From: an uncultured Bacteroidales bacterium | GTDB lineage: Bacteria; Bacteroidota; Bacteroidia; Bacteroidales; UBA932 | Assembly: GCA_946530505.1 (NCBI GenBank) | Contig: CAMNAD010000030.1 | Span: 1-13,606 of the forward strand | DNA length: 13,606 nt | Reading direction: 5' to 3' | In this document: piece by piece, positions 7,733 through 13,606 of the stretch | Numbering within the stretch: the first letter of the stretch is position 1 | Layout: each line of letters begins with the position of its first letter | The notes under the pieces: model-generated | The model's database searches: none | The model's input: the letters and a program-made list of their open reading frames with translations, nothing else | Told to the model about the DNA's origin: nothing | Translations under genes and position numbers: made by a program

Positions 7733-9580
7733 TTAGTATGTATTGATAATTATATTGTCCAACCACCGGTATTTCTCCGTATACGCCTGCTTCAGCCTCG
7801 CAACAGCATCCGCATAACTCAGGTGGACATCCTGGTTAGTAGTACGGTCGATGGGCCACATCGCAATGTTGATGGCATCGGATGCCACCAGAGTGGCGGC
7901 CAGAGAGTCGATATATGCGGGTATCTCCGCAAGAGCCGACCTGAACCTCATCCAGTGCTCCTTGGCAAGAGCGCGGAACTTGGGGTCTTCGATACAGATA
8001 CGGTTCAGATAGAATCTGGGGCCGCGGCAGGTATAGTTGATTTTCTCCATCGAGGGATTGAACTCGACAGGAATGAAAGTTCCCCAGTCGAAGTCCCACA
8101 CAGGACCGGCCACAAGTTTGCCGCCCACATCCTTGGAGATATATATGCTCTTGGGCTGATTCACATCCCCGTTCTGTGCGAGTTCGTTCACAAGCCACCA
8201 GTCCACCCACGAATCACAGTCGATGTAGTTGGTGTAGTCCCGAGCCGCGAACTTTGCATCGTCATAGAGGGATTCCTCGAATTCACGCACATAGTTCTGC
8301 ATATATGCGAACTGGGCTTCATTGACCTCATCCGGGTCCTTGAACTGCCAGGGCACATCGTGGATGGGAGAACGGAACTTGTAGGCCTCGTCGAACCAGG
8401 CATCCACCTCCATCAAGTATCCTCCCTCGACGGAAGTCTTCTTAAGCGGAGTGATATTCACGCGGTTCTCATCTACCTTGACCTGCTCGCAGAGATAGTA
8501 GTTGCCCTTGTGCTCGCCGTTGAGGAAGAGTTCCACGAATTTGCCGGAAGGGGTCCAGGCGAGTTCGGTCTTTCGGGATATCTCGAAAGCGACGGCGTTA
8601 CGGATGAGGGTGCGGTCCATCCAATTTGCAAGCAGGCACCAGCGCTTATGCTTTTTCATGCCCAGAATCTCCGACTTGCTGTCGAGTTTGAGGGCATAAG
8701 GTTTCTTTGGGAACTGGGTCCAGGTGCTGTTGCCGCGGCCCTTTACGCTCAGGCTTCCCTGGTAACTGACGCTGAGGTCGGGATTGAGTATGGTCATGGT
8801 CGCTCCGGCCATCCAGTCCTCTTTCGACACGATGGGAGCGCCTTCCGGCGTGTCTATGATGACGAAAGGGAGGCCGGTGTTGATTCCATGGAACGAAACG
8901 GTCTTCAGAGTGAGCGGACTGGAATAAACCGAAACCTTCTCCCCGTTGATATCAGTGGCGGTGATAACGATTATCGCTTCTTCCTCATATTCGTCGGACA
9001 CTCCCAGATCCCTGATGGCGGCAGTGTAGTGACCGGGAACCGGATTGCCTCCTTCATCCTTGACCCGGGCGACACTGTCCAGAGCGAAATTGGCACCGTC
9101 GTATTCCAGTACAACGTCCCCGGTATTGAAGACGGCATTTGAAGGGCTGACCCGGAACTGTACGGACGCGCTGGCGCCGAGAACCATGTTCACGGGTTTC
9201 GAGGAGAGGAAGGTCACGGACGATGGCACGGCGAAATAGTAGGGGATGCTGTACTTCGAGCCATCGGAAAGAGTGATTATCACGGCGCGTCCGTCACTGC
9301 TGACGGTCAGCTGGTCGACTTCCTGAGAGGAATTGTCTATGGTGACGCTGGTTTCGTCGGTAAAAACCAGGATATAGTTGTCGCCGTCCCGGATTATCTC
9401 CCGAACTATCTTGTTTTCCCTGTAAACCTGCTGGATGTATTCGGAGATTGTCTTGAGGTCGGAAACGCTGGCCTCGAGAGCATCAACACGCCCGGCAAGG
9501 CCTTCACAGGACGGGAGCGCCGCGCAAACCAGAGCCAGCGTAACGACGGGGACGACCAGATGTTTCAGAAATGTGCTCAT
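7733..9580 (-). CDS. CotH kinase-fold lipoprotein with N-terminal coiled-coil/beta domain
   Basis: This is a 615-residue lipoprotein (lipobox LPSC, Cys25). A heptad-like helix (about 30-58) leads into a short beta domain with repeated DG/DE turns (about 65-112), reminiscent of DUF4988-type modules of Bacteroidota lipoproteins. An Ig-like segment (about 120-228) precedes the CotH domain (about 236-540). CotH hallmarks seen are KGRGNSTW (280-287), KKPYALKL (292-299), LLANWMDRTLIRN (316-328), FLNGEHKGNYYLCEQV (352-367), NELAQNGD (465-472) and VWDFDWG (494-500). In Bacillus, CotH is an atypical kinase that phosphorylates spore-coat proteins. The aspartates of DFD are plausible metal ligands here, but activity of Bacteroidota homologues is unproven. 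As first gene of the operon, with its own -7 box just upstream, it probably acts at the surface with SusCD. Its role could be modifying, binding or purely structural. Confidence 0.9.
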   Translation of the reverse strand: MSTFLKHLVVPVVTLALVCAALPSCEGLAGRVDALEASVSDLKTISEYIQQVYRENKIVREIIRDGDNYILVFTDETSVTIDNSSQEVDQLTVSSDGRAVIITLSDGSKYSIPYYFAVPSSVTFLSSKPVNMVLGASASVQFRVSPSNAVFNTGDVVLEYDGANFALDSVARVKDEGGNPVPGHYTAAIRDLGVSDEYEEEAIIVITATDINGEKVSVYSSPLTLKTVSFHGINTGLPFVIIDTPEGAPIVSKEDWMAGATMTILNPDLSVSYQGSLSVKGRGNSTWTQFPKKPYALKLDSKSEILGMKKHKRWCLLANWMDRTLIRNAVAFEISRKTELAWTPSGKFVELFLNGEHKGNYYLCEQVKVDENRVNITPLKKTSVEGGYLMEVDAWFDEAYKFRSPIHDVPWQFKDPDEVNEAQFAYMQNYVREFEESLYDDAKFAARDYTNYIDCDSWVDWWLVNELAQNGDVNQPKSIYISKDVGGKLVAGPVWDFDWGTFIPVEFNPSMEKINYTCRGPRFYLNRICIEDPKFRALAKEHWMRFRSALAEIPAYIDSLAATLVASDAINIAMWPIDRTTNQDVHLSYADAVARLKQAYTEKYRWLDNIIINTY

Positions 9581-9581
9581 T

Positions 9582-9593
9582 AACTACGTAGTT
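9582..9593. promoter_or_regulatory. 12-bp perfect palindrome between the -7 box and the cotH start
   Basis: The sequence AACTACGTAGTT is its own reverse complement. It lies just downstream of the predicted transcription start and ends 2 nt before the CotH ATG. A palindrome here could be an operator for a dimeric repressor or could restrain ribosome access. No binding protein can be named, and chance is possible. Confidence 0.3.
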
Positions 9594-9599
9594 TGAGCG

Positions 9600-9607
9600 C
9601 AAATATA
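9600..9607 (-). promoter_or_regulatory. Predicted -7 promoter box of the cotH-susCD operon
   Basis: On the minus strand this reads TATATTTG, a perfect match to the Bacteroidota -7 consensus TAnnTTTG. It lies 20 nt upstream of the CotH start codon in a 62-bp intergenic gap. Transcription would be expected to start near 9596, giving a leader of only about 16 nt. No good -33 TTG element is visible at the usual distance, so an activator may be needed. Read-through from the upstream regulator gene is also possible. Confidence 0.55.
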
Positions 9608-9612
9608 TGCAG

Positions 9613-9628
9613 CCGGCGTTAACGCGGG
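9613..9628. promoter_or_regulatory. Imperfect 16-bp palindrome upstream of the -7 box
   Basis: The sequence CCGGCGTTAACGCGGG has a perfect 10-bp core (GCGTTAACGC) and pairs at all but one symmetrical position. It lies 5 bp upstream of the predicted -7 box, where a -33 element or activator site would be, between the regulator's stop and the operon. It is a candidate operator. SARP proteins usually bind direct repeats, so the palindrome need not be the neighbour's own site. Confidence 0.3.
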
Positions 9629-9642
9629 AATTAATAAAAGAA

Positions 9643-12105
9643 TTAATGAAGATTATTTTTGATAAAATCGGCGAAATCCGTGCCGAAATCTTCCGACATC
9701 ACCTGCTTGTATTCCGCCGTGAAACGAGCGAACGCAGTCTTTGCAGTACCCATCTTTCCAAGTGAAATCAGGGCCTGGCATTTCTGCAGCATGGCATCCT
9801 CGTCAAGACTGTCAAACAACAGTCGGCAGTCTGCGGCGCGCACTTTTGTCTCTGCGGATACACCCGACCCGGCAATCTCGTCCAGCCTGCTGAAAACGAG
9901 ATCGGTGTATCTGGACTTGAACTTGTCCAGCCAGTCGAAATGATATTCAGGGAGAAGCGGCCCCCAGGAAGCTACCTGAAGTATCTCCTGGATGCTGCTC
10001 CCGGACAAACGTTCCTTTGCAAGCAGATAATCGCAGGATCCGCCATTGTTCTCTACTTTCCAATTGCCTCCATCGGATACGACCTGCACTCCGCCCACCT
10101 GTTCCAGCAGCAGGCGCAACTTGTTAAGATTCACGCCCTTGTTGTTATTGAAACTCTGGTCCGACTTGTCCGGCCACAGCACAGACTTGAGCATCGCGTT
10201 GGATACTCCTCCCTTTTCAGCGGTATACAGGATAAGGACGGACAAGAACTGGACGAGGGTAGGAGAGAAAGACGAAGCAATGTCGTTGCCGTCCTTGTCG
10301 AGTACGTGGAACCCGCCAAGAAGATAAATGCCCGGCTTGTCGAGTACAGGCAGTTTCATCGGAATGTCCTCTTCTTCGACGGAACGGCTCCGGCCTTTAT
10401 GCCTGCGGACAAGCAACAGAGCAGGAATCAGAAGCAGCAACGCTGCAACCAGCAGGATTGCCCAGACCGGAAGTTTCCGGGACGGACGGGAATCAGATCC
10501 ACTCAGAACGGGCGCCCCGAGTATATAAGAGGAGACGTAGTGCTTGCCCGATTCGGCAGCATAACAGACGGCCGCTATATAGAAATCGTGCTCGGCATTA
10601 TAGCACAGGCGGGCATCGGAAGTGACATCCGAGAAGAAATAGGGTATTCTGTCCGCCAGAGGCTCGCACTTTCCTGTCTCGCGGTCGAAGCGCATCAACT
10701 GAAGCGAAGATTCATACAGTTCCGGATTGTACAGAAGTGCAAGGAACGACTTTCCTCCATCCTCGAACACCAGGTCGTGCGCCGGGACCATGGAAGAAAG
10801 AATATCGTTGCGCCACAAAAGACTGCACGAAAGGTCGCCCGGCTCTATCTCATGGAAGTCGCTCCATAGATGAGCCCCCAGCTCCTGACGGCCTGCTGCA
10901 TTGCCCTTGCCGCCCAGAACATATATCTTCCCGTCGCATACTCCGGCTGCGGACAGGTATCTTGGTTCTATCCCCTCCAATACTTTCGAGTGAACGCTAC
11001 AGGAATCCGGATTCCAGATAAAGGCCACGTTGGAATAATGATGCTGGCCATATCCGAACATCTGCACATACTCGCCGCGCTCCGGAAGAAAAACGCTGTT
11101 GTGATGCAGGTATGTCGATGTCCTCGTACGACCGTTGGCCAATTCCCACTCGCTTTTATCCTTATCGAAACGGATGAACTGTCCCCTCTCGACGTCGGCA
11201 TATATCAAAGTTCCGTCCGGCAGAGACTCGAACTCGCCGCGGACAAGATTCATTTTCATATCCGTGCCATACTCCAGCACACGGCAGGACGCAGCCCCAA
11301 CATCAGCCATAATCACCTGCCCGTCGGAAACATACCATATTGTAGACTTGTCCTCCGAGAAACAGGCATAGGATGCAGAAGGCACTTCTATCGTGAAGAC
11401 ATTCGTCCATTGCCTGTTGAAGTCCTTCATAAAAAGAGTGTTGACCGCCTTGATGCTGATTCCCCTGTGAGAAACCAGATCGGCCTTGTCGGACAGAGCC
11501 CAGGAAACGCTGCGTTTGCCGTCCACCTTCAGTTTGAGGTCGGCAAGAATCATCGGTGCGACATCGGTGGTGGCGAATCCCATGGTATCCGCCTTGCCGA
11601 AATACAACTTGATATGATGGCGTCTGAACTTGAATTCTTTCCTGAAGATCTCCTTTCCGTTGGCTGTCATCACAAGGCAGTCCCCACTTTTGAAGACCTT
11701 CACATAAAAGTCCTTCCATTCCTGAATATCATCCTCCTCATTATTCAGGACTATCAGATTGAGATGGTCCGACGTAGCGCAGATGGCCGGCTTGTCAGAC
11801 AGGGGAGAGAGCAGCAAGTCGACGGGCATCTGATTGTCCAGGTCCATTCGGCAGATATAGCCGAAACGCCCTTTGTTCAATTCAATCTTGATAGAGAATG
11901 ATACTGTGACAGAGTCCGAGAATGATATCCATTCATTCTGTCCTCCGGGAAGAATCAGCGAGGAACGTTGCTCTGCAGGGACGTCATATGAACGGAAAAG
12001 CATGCCGTCCTCTATCCTGGCATGCGCCAGAACGGCAGATGCCAGCAACAGCAGAATAGCGGCGATGCTCTTGCCCATAGTCCTCATATTCACAAATGTA
12101 AGCAT
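9643..12105 (-). CDS. Membrane one-component regulator: LamG-like/kelch sensor, TM helix, SARP-type wHTH with BTAD
   Basis: This 820-residue protein starts with a signal peptide (hydrophobic core about 14-27, cleavage near AHA-R). An exported beta-sandwich, LamG/concanavalin-like, follows (about 32-195), then a beta-propeller-like region (about 235-530) with one clean kelch signature, GKIYVLGG at 392-399. A single membrane helix (about 545-566) is followed by basic RRHKGRSR, which sets the C-terminus in the cytoplasm. There a SARP/OmpR-type winged helix (about 592-686: LLGGFHVLDKDG, VLWPDK, NNKGVNLNKLRLLLE) leads into a BTAD-like helical domain (about 690-815, with GPLLPEYHFDWLDKF at 715-729). 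The layout indicates an outside sensor acting directly on DNA, presumably controlling the adjacent operon. Start codons at 12105, 12087 and 12078 all retain the signal peptide. A -7 box at 12093-12100 favours one of the two shorter ones. Ligand unknown. Confidence 0.88.
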   Translation of the reverse strand: MLTFVNMRTMGKSIAAILLLLASAVLAHARIEDGMLFRSYDVPAEQRSSLILPGGQNEWISFSDSVTVSFSIKIELNKGRFGYICRMDLDNQMPVDLLLSPLSDKPAICATSDHLNLIVLNNEEDDIQEWKDFYVKVFKSGDCLVMTANGKEIFRKEFKFRRHHIKLYFGKADTMGFATTDVAPMILADLKLKVDGKRSVSWALSDKADLVSHRGISIKAVNTLFMKDFNRQWTNVFTIEVPSASYACFSEDKSTIWYVSDGQVIMADVGAASCRVLEYGTDMKMNLVRGEFESLPDGTLIYADVERGQFIRFDKDKSEWELANGRTRTSTYLHHNSVFLPERGEYVQMFGYGQHHYSNVAFIWNPDSCSVHSKVLEGIEPRYLSAAGVCDGKIYVLGGKGNAAGRQELGAHLWSDFHEIEPGDLSCSLLWRNDILSSMVPAHDLVFEDGGKSFLALLYNPELYESSLQLMRFDRETGKCEPLADRIPYFFSDVTSDARLCYNAEHDFYIAAVCYAAESGKHYVSSYILGAPVLSGSDSRPSRKLPVWAILLVAALLLLIPALLLVRRHKGRSRSVEEEDIPMKLPVLDKPGIYLLGGFHVLDKDGNDIASSFSPTLVQFLSVLILYTAEKGGVSNAMLKSVLWPDKSDQSFNNNKGVNLNKLRLLLEQVGGVQVVSDGGNWKVENNGGSCDYLLAKERLSGSSIQEILQVASWGPLLPEYHFDWLDKFKSRYTDLVFSRLDEIAGSGVSAETKVRAADCRLLFDSLDEDAMLQKCQALISLGKMGTAKTAFARFTAEYKQVMSEDFGTDFADFIKNNLH
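12093..12100 (-). promoter_or_regulatory. Predicted -7 box for the membrane regulator gene
   Basis: On the minus strand this reads TACATTTG, matching TAnnTTTG. The expected transcription start is near 12089, which would leave the ATG at 12105 untranscribed. It would put the in-frame ATGs at 12087 and 12078 at or just behind the 5' end, the latter preceded by GAGGA. The -33 region is unconvincing. Confidence 0.45.
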
Positions 12106-12122
12106 TTTTTATCATAATGTCT

Positions 12123-12130
12123 TATATTTG
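12123..12130 (+). promoter_or_regulatory. Predicted -7 box for the SGNH hydrolase gene
   Basis: This reads TATATTTG on the plus strand, matching TAnnTTTG, and ends 3 nt before the predicted start codon at 12134. If used at standard geometry, transcription would start on or next to the A of that ATG, giving a leaderless message. No clear -33 TTG is visible. It faces away from the -7 box at 12093-12100, so the two divergent promoters are packed into about 40 bp. Confidence 0.45.
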
Positions 12131-12133
12131 TAT

Positions 12134-13549
12134 ATGACTCTGATTATCTTCATTTTAGTTTCCGCTCTCGGCCTGTTTCCTTTCTATCCGGCCGGAACCG
12201 TTTACTCCTACGGCAAACCTGTCAGCATTTACCCCGAGGGGTTTGTCCGGACCAGGGGCCAGAACCTGTTGGCAGATGGCAATAAAGAGGCCGTGCTGCA
12301 CCCGGTATCCGGGGTGGTTCCGATTTCCCTTTCCGATGCTGACGGCAATTCCTTCTGCGACAGCATCAGAGTCGTATGCACAGAGCCGGAATCTGTCGCA
12401 GACAAGTTCAAGGCTCTGGTCCTGTGCTTCGGCGAAAGCACAACGGGTACAGTCAATCCGGACCCGCGGACCGGCAGTTATGATTGTGGATGGAACTGGG
12501 CGACAATGATGCAGAACACGGCCCGGACACACGGAACGGATGTAACTTGCCTCGGAACGGAGAAATGTTATACGGCACACGGAGGATGGAGTTCGTATAC
12601 ATACCTCAACTGGCCTTGCGCTGCCAAAATGGACACCGGAGCTCCTCCGCATTTCTTCAACTCGGAAACGATGTGGTACGCCCTGGGGCTCAAGAGCGTC
12701 ACCGGAAAAGATTTCTCGAAGGAGGCCTGGCAATACGACTTGATTGCCAAAACGCCTTTTGGCAGATATCCTGTCGATGAACACTCTTGTCTTGTGGAAT
12801 TTGCAAAGAAAGTCAGCGGCCTTTATGGTTACCCTGTGTTCTCAGGGTCGCTTCAGGATTGGGCGGACGAGTTGGCGGAGAATCCCGTAAACGAATTCTA
12901 CAGTCTGGAGGAGGCAAAAAAGGGCAGGCACGCTTTTTCTCTTGAAAAGTATATCGAACGTTACAGGACCATGGACGACCACGGCAACAGGCTCGAAAGC
13001 GACATGGCGGATCCATCGGGGCGGAAGGTTCGCGGAAAAGATGGCAAACGCTACAGAATAGGCAGCAGAATCGTGTCCCAGGCCCTGCTGAACAAGGTCT
13101 CAGTGTGTTCTCCCACCCACGTTGTCATCAACGTAGGAATCAACGATGGCGACAGTTTCTCATCCATCGGGGCCACGGCTGACGTCCTGAAGAGTCTGTT
13201 GGAGTGTTTCCCCGGAATACCGGCAGCCCATTTCGTAATGCGCTGGCCAGGCGCCTGCTATCCGGAATTGTGGGCTCCGGGATACATTCCCCGCAAGTAC
13301 TCTGTCAATGGCAACAACGACAGGGTGATGGCGATAATGTCTGAAGTCACAGAATGGTCTGCGGACAGAAAAGACATTCACATTCTGGATGTCTGGCACT
13401 GCCAGTCCCCTGTTTCGCAGCATAAGGAGAAGTATTCCGATGGTGTTCTGGACTGCAGCCTGGACGATGTCCACACCGGGTATCACGGCCAGATGGATGC
13501 AGCGGACCAGGTGCTTGGATGGCTGTACCATTGCCTACAGGTTCACTGA
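12134..13549 (+). CDS. SGNH/GDSL-family hydrolase, probable secreted esterase
   Basis: This 471-residue protein has a short hydrophobic N-terminus (MTLIIFILVSALGLFPF) that can serve as a signal peptide or anchor. SGNH blocks are visible. Block I is LCFGESTTG with nucleophile Ser102. Block III is VVINVGINDG with Gly335 and Asn337. Block V is DDVHTGYHG with Asp444 and His447 as the DxxH catalytic pair. SGNH enzymes cleave ester bonds; in carbohydrate loci they often remove acetyl or other acyl groups. About 230 residues separate blocks I and III, longer than in minimal SGNH enzymes, so there is an inserted region. The open frame extends upstream to 11873, but that would overlap the regulator by over 200 bases and bury the signal peptide, so ATG 12134 was chosen. 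It is transcribed divergently from the regulator, which may control it. Substrate unknown. Confidence 0.85.
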   Translation: MTLIIFILVSALGLFPFYPAGTVYSYGKPVSIYPEGFVRTRGQNLLADGNKEAVLHPVSGVVPISLSDADGNSFCDSIRVVCTEPESVADKFKALVLCFGESTTGTVNPDPRTGSYDCGWNWATMMQNTARTHGTDVTCLGTEKCYTAHGGWSSYTYLNWPCAAKMDTGAPPHFFNSETMWYALGLKSVTGKDFSKEAWQYDLIAKTPFGRYPVDEHSCLVEFAKKVSGLYGYPVFSGSLQDWADELAENPVNEFYSLEEAKKGRHAFSLEKYIERYRTMDDHGNRLESDMADPSGRKVRGKDGKRYRIGSRIVSQALLNKVSVCSPTHVVINVGINDGDSFSSIGATADVLKSLLECFPGIPAAHFVMRWPGACYPELWAPGYIPRKYSVNGNNDRVMAIMSEVTEWSADRKDIHILDVWHCQSPVSQHKEKYSDGVLDCSLDDVHTGYHGQMDAADQVLGWLYHCLQVH

Positions 13550-13580
13550 CAAAAAAAGCCGGCCCCGGAGGGTCGGCTGA
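13550..13580. terminator. Hairpin terminator at convergent gene ends, strongest for the minus strand
   Basis: Arms AGCCGGCCC (13557-13565) and GGGTCGGCT (13570-13578) pair over 9 bp with one G-T wobble around a CGGA loop. On the minus strand the stem is followed by seven T residues (13557-13551), the classic intrinsic form. On the plus strand it starts 8 nt after the hydrolase stop but is followed only by GATTTATT, so it is weaker in that direction. It probably serves both convergent genes. Confidence 0.75.
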
Positions 13581-13581
13581 T

Positions 13582-13606
13582 TTATTGGAACGGATCCCGG
13601 TCGGGC
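13582..13606 (-). CDS. Possible 3' end of a convergent gene (last 7 codons)
   Basis: On the minus strand one frame entering from the right edge ends PDRDPFQ and then TAA at 13584-13582, just before the strong minus-strand terminator. The T-rich side of that terminator faces this way, which implies a transcript arriving from beyond the window. Seven codons are too few to identify a product, and the reading is mainly contextual. Confidence 0.3.

Noticed and set aside
7727..9142. 471-codon open frame on the plus strand
   Set aside because: Antisense to the CotH gene, whose motifs are clear on the minus strand. No promoter or domain supports this frame.
10870..11901. 343-codon open frame on the plus strand, and a neighbouring one at 9940-10869
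   Set aside because: Both are antisense to the kelch-SARP regulator and show no protein-like features.
12095..12120. Direct repeat AATGT at 12095 and 12116, 21 bp apart, as a SARP-type operator
   Set aside because: SARP proteins do use direct repeats about two helical turns apart, but only 5 bases match in an AT-rich stretch, which is expected by chance.
11873..12133. N-terminal extension of the SGNH hydrolase by 87 codons
   Set aside because: It would overlap the 5' part of the regulator by more than 200 bases and place the hydrophobic signal internally. ATG 12134 fits the signal peptide and the -7 box.

Overview
The window looks like a chromosomal segment of a Bacteroidota bacterium, most likely a gut or rumen-type Bacteroidales. 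It carries an adjacent SusC/SusD pair, several lipoproteins with Bacteroidota-style lipoboxes, and TAnnTTTG promoter elements, which are the -7 box read by the Bacteroidota primary sigma factor. The DNA is moderately GC-rich. The genus cannot be fixed from sequence alone. No RNA gene, CRISPR array, insertion sequence or attachment site was seen, and no stretch over 300 bases lacks a gene.

Layout. Six genes on the minus strand form one tight operon, read from about 9596 down past base 1. In order they encode a CotH-kinase-fold lipoprotein (9580-7733), a SusC-type TonB-dependent transporter (7726-4544), a SusD-type lipoprotein (4537-3032), a fasciclin-domain lipoprotein (3013-2369), a large multidomain surface lipoprotein in the usual glycan-binding-protein slot (2356-683), and a secreted FAD-dependent oxidoreductase cut by the window edge (686-1). 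Gaps are 6, 6, 18 and 12 nt, and the last junction is an ATGA overlap. Upstream, on the same strand, is an 820-residue membrane-spanning regulator (12105-9643). It has an exported LamG-like plus kelch-propeller sensor, one membrane helix, and a cytoplasmic SARP-type winged helix with a BTAD domain. Diverging from it on the plus strand is an SGNH/GDSL hydrolase (12134-13549). That gene ends at a hairpin terminator, which it seems to share with a convergent gene whose last codons lie at the right edge.

Working model (inference). The locus is a polysaccharide-utilization-like uptake system. SusC/SusD import a ligand, and the fasciclin and multidomain lipoproteins help capture it at the cell surface. 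The SGNH hydrolase probably removes ester groups, and the flavoprotein acts in the periplasm or outside the cell. The membrane-bound SARP protein would sense the ligand outside and switch on the operon, and perhaps the divergent hydrolase. No glycoside hydrolase or polysaccharide lyase is visible in the window. The target is therefore unknown, and the set of partners (CotH, FAS1, FAD oxidase, kelch-SARP sensor) differs from the textbook Sus system.

The most interesting element is the kelch-TM-SARP one-component receptor. The compact promoter architecture next comes: three perfect TAnnTTTG boxes at the two regulatory intergenic regions, predicted leaderless or near-leaderless divergent transcripts, and two palindromes flanking the operon's -7 box.
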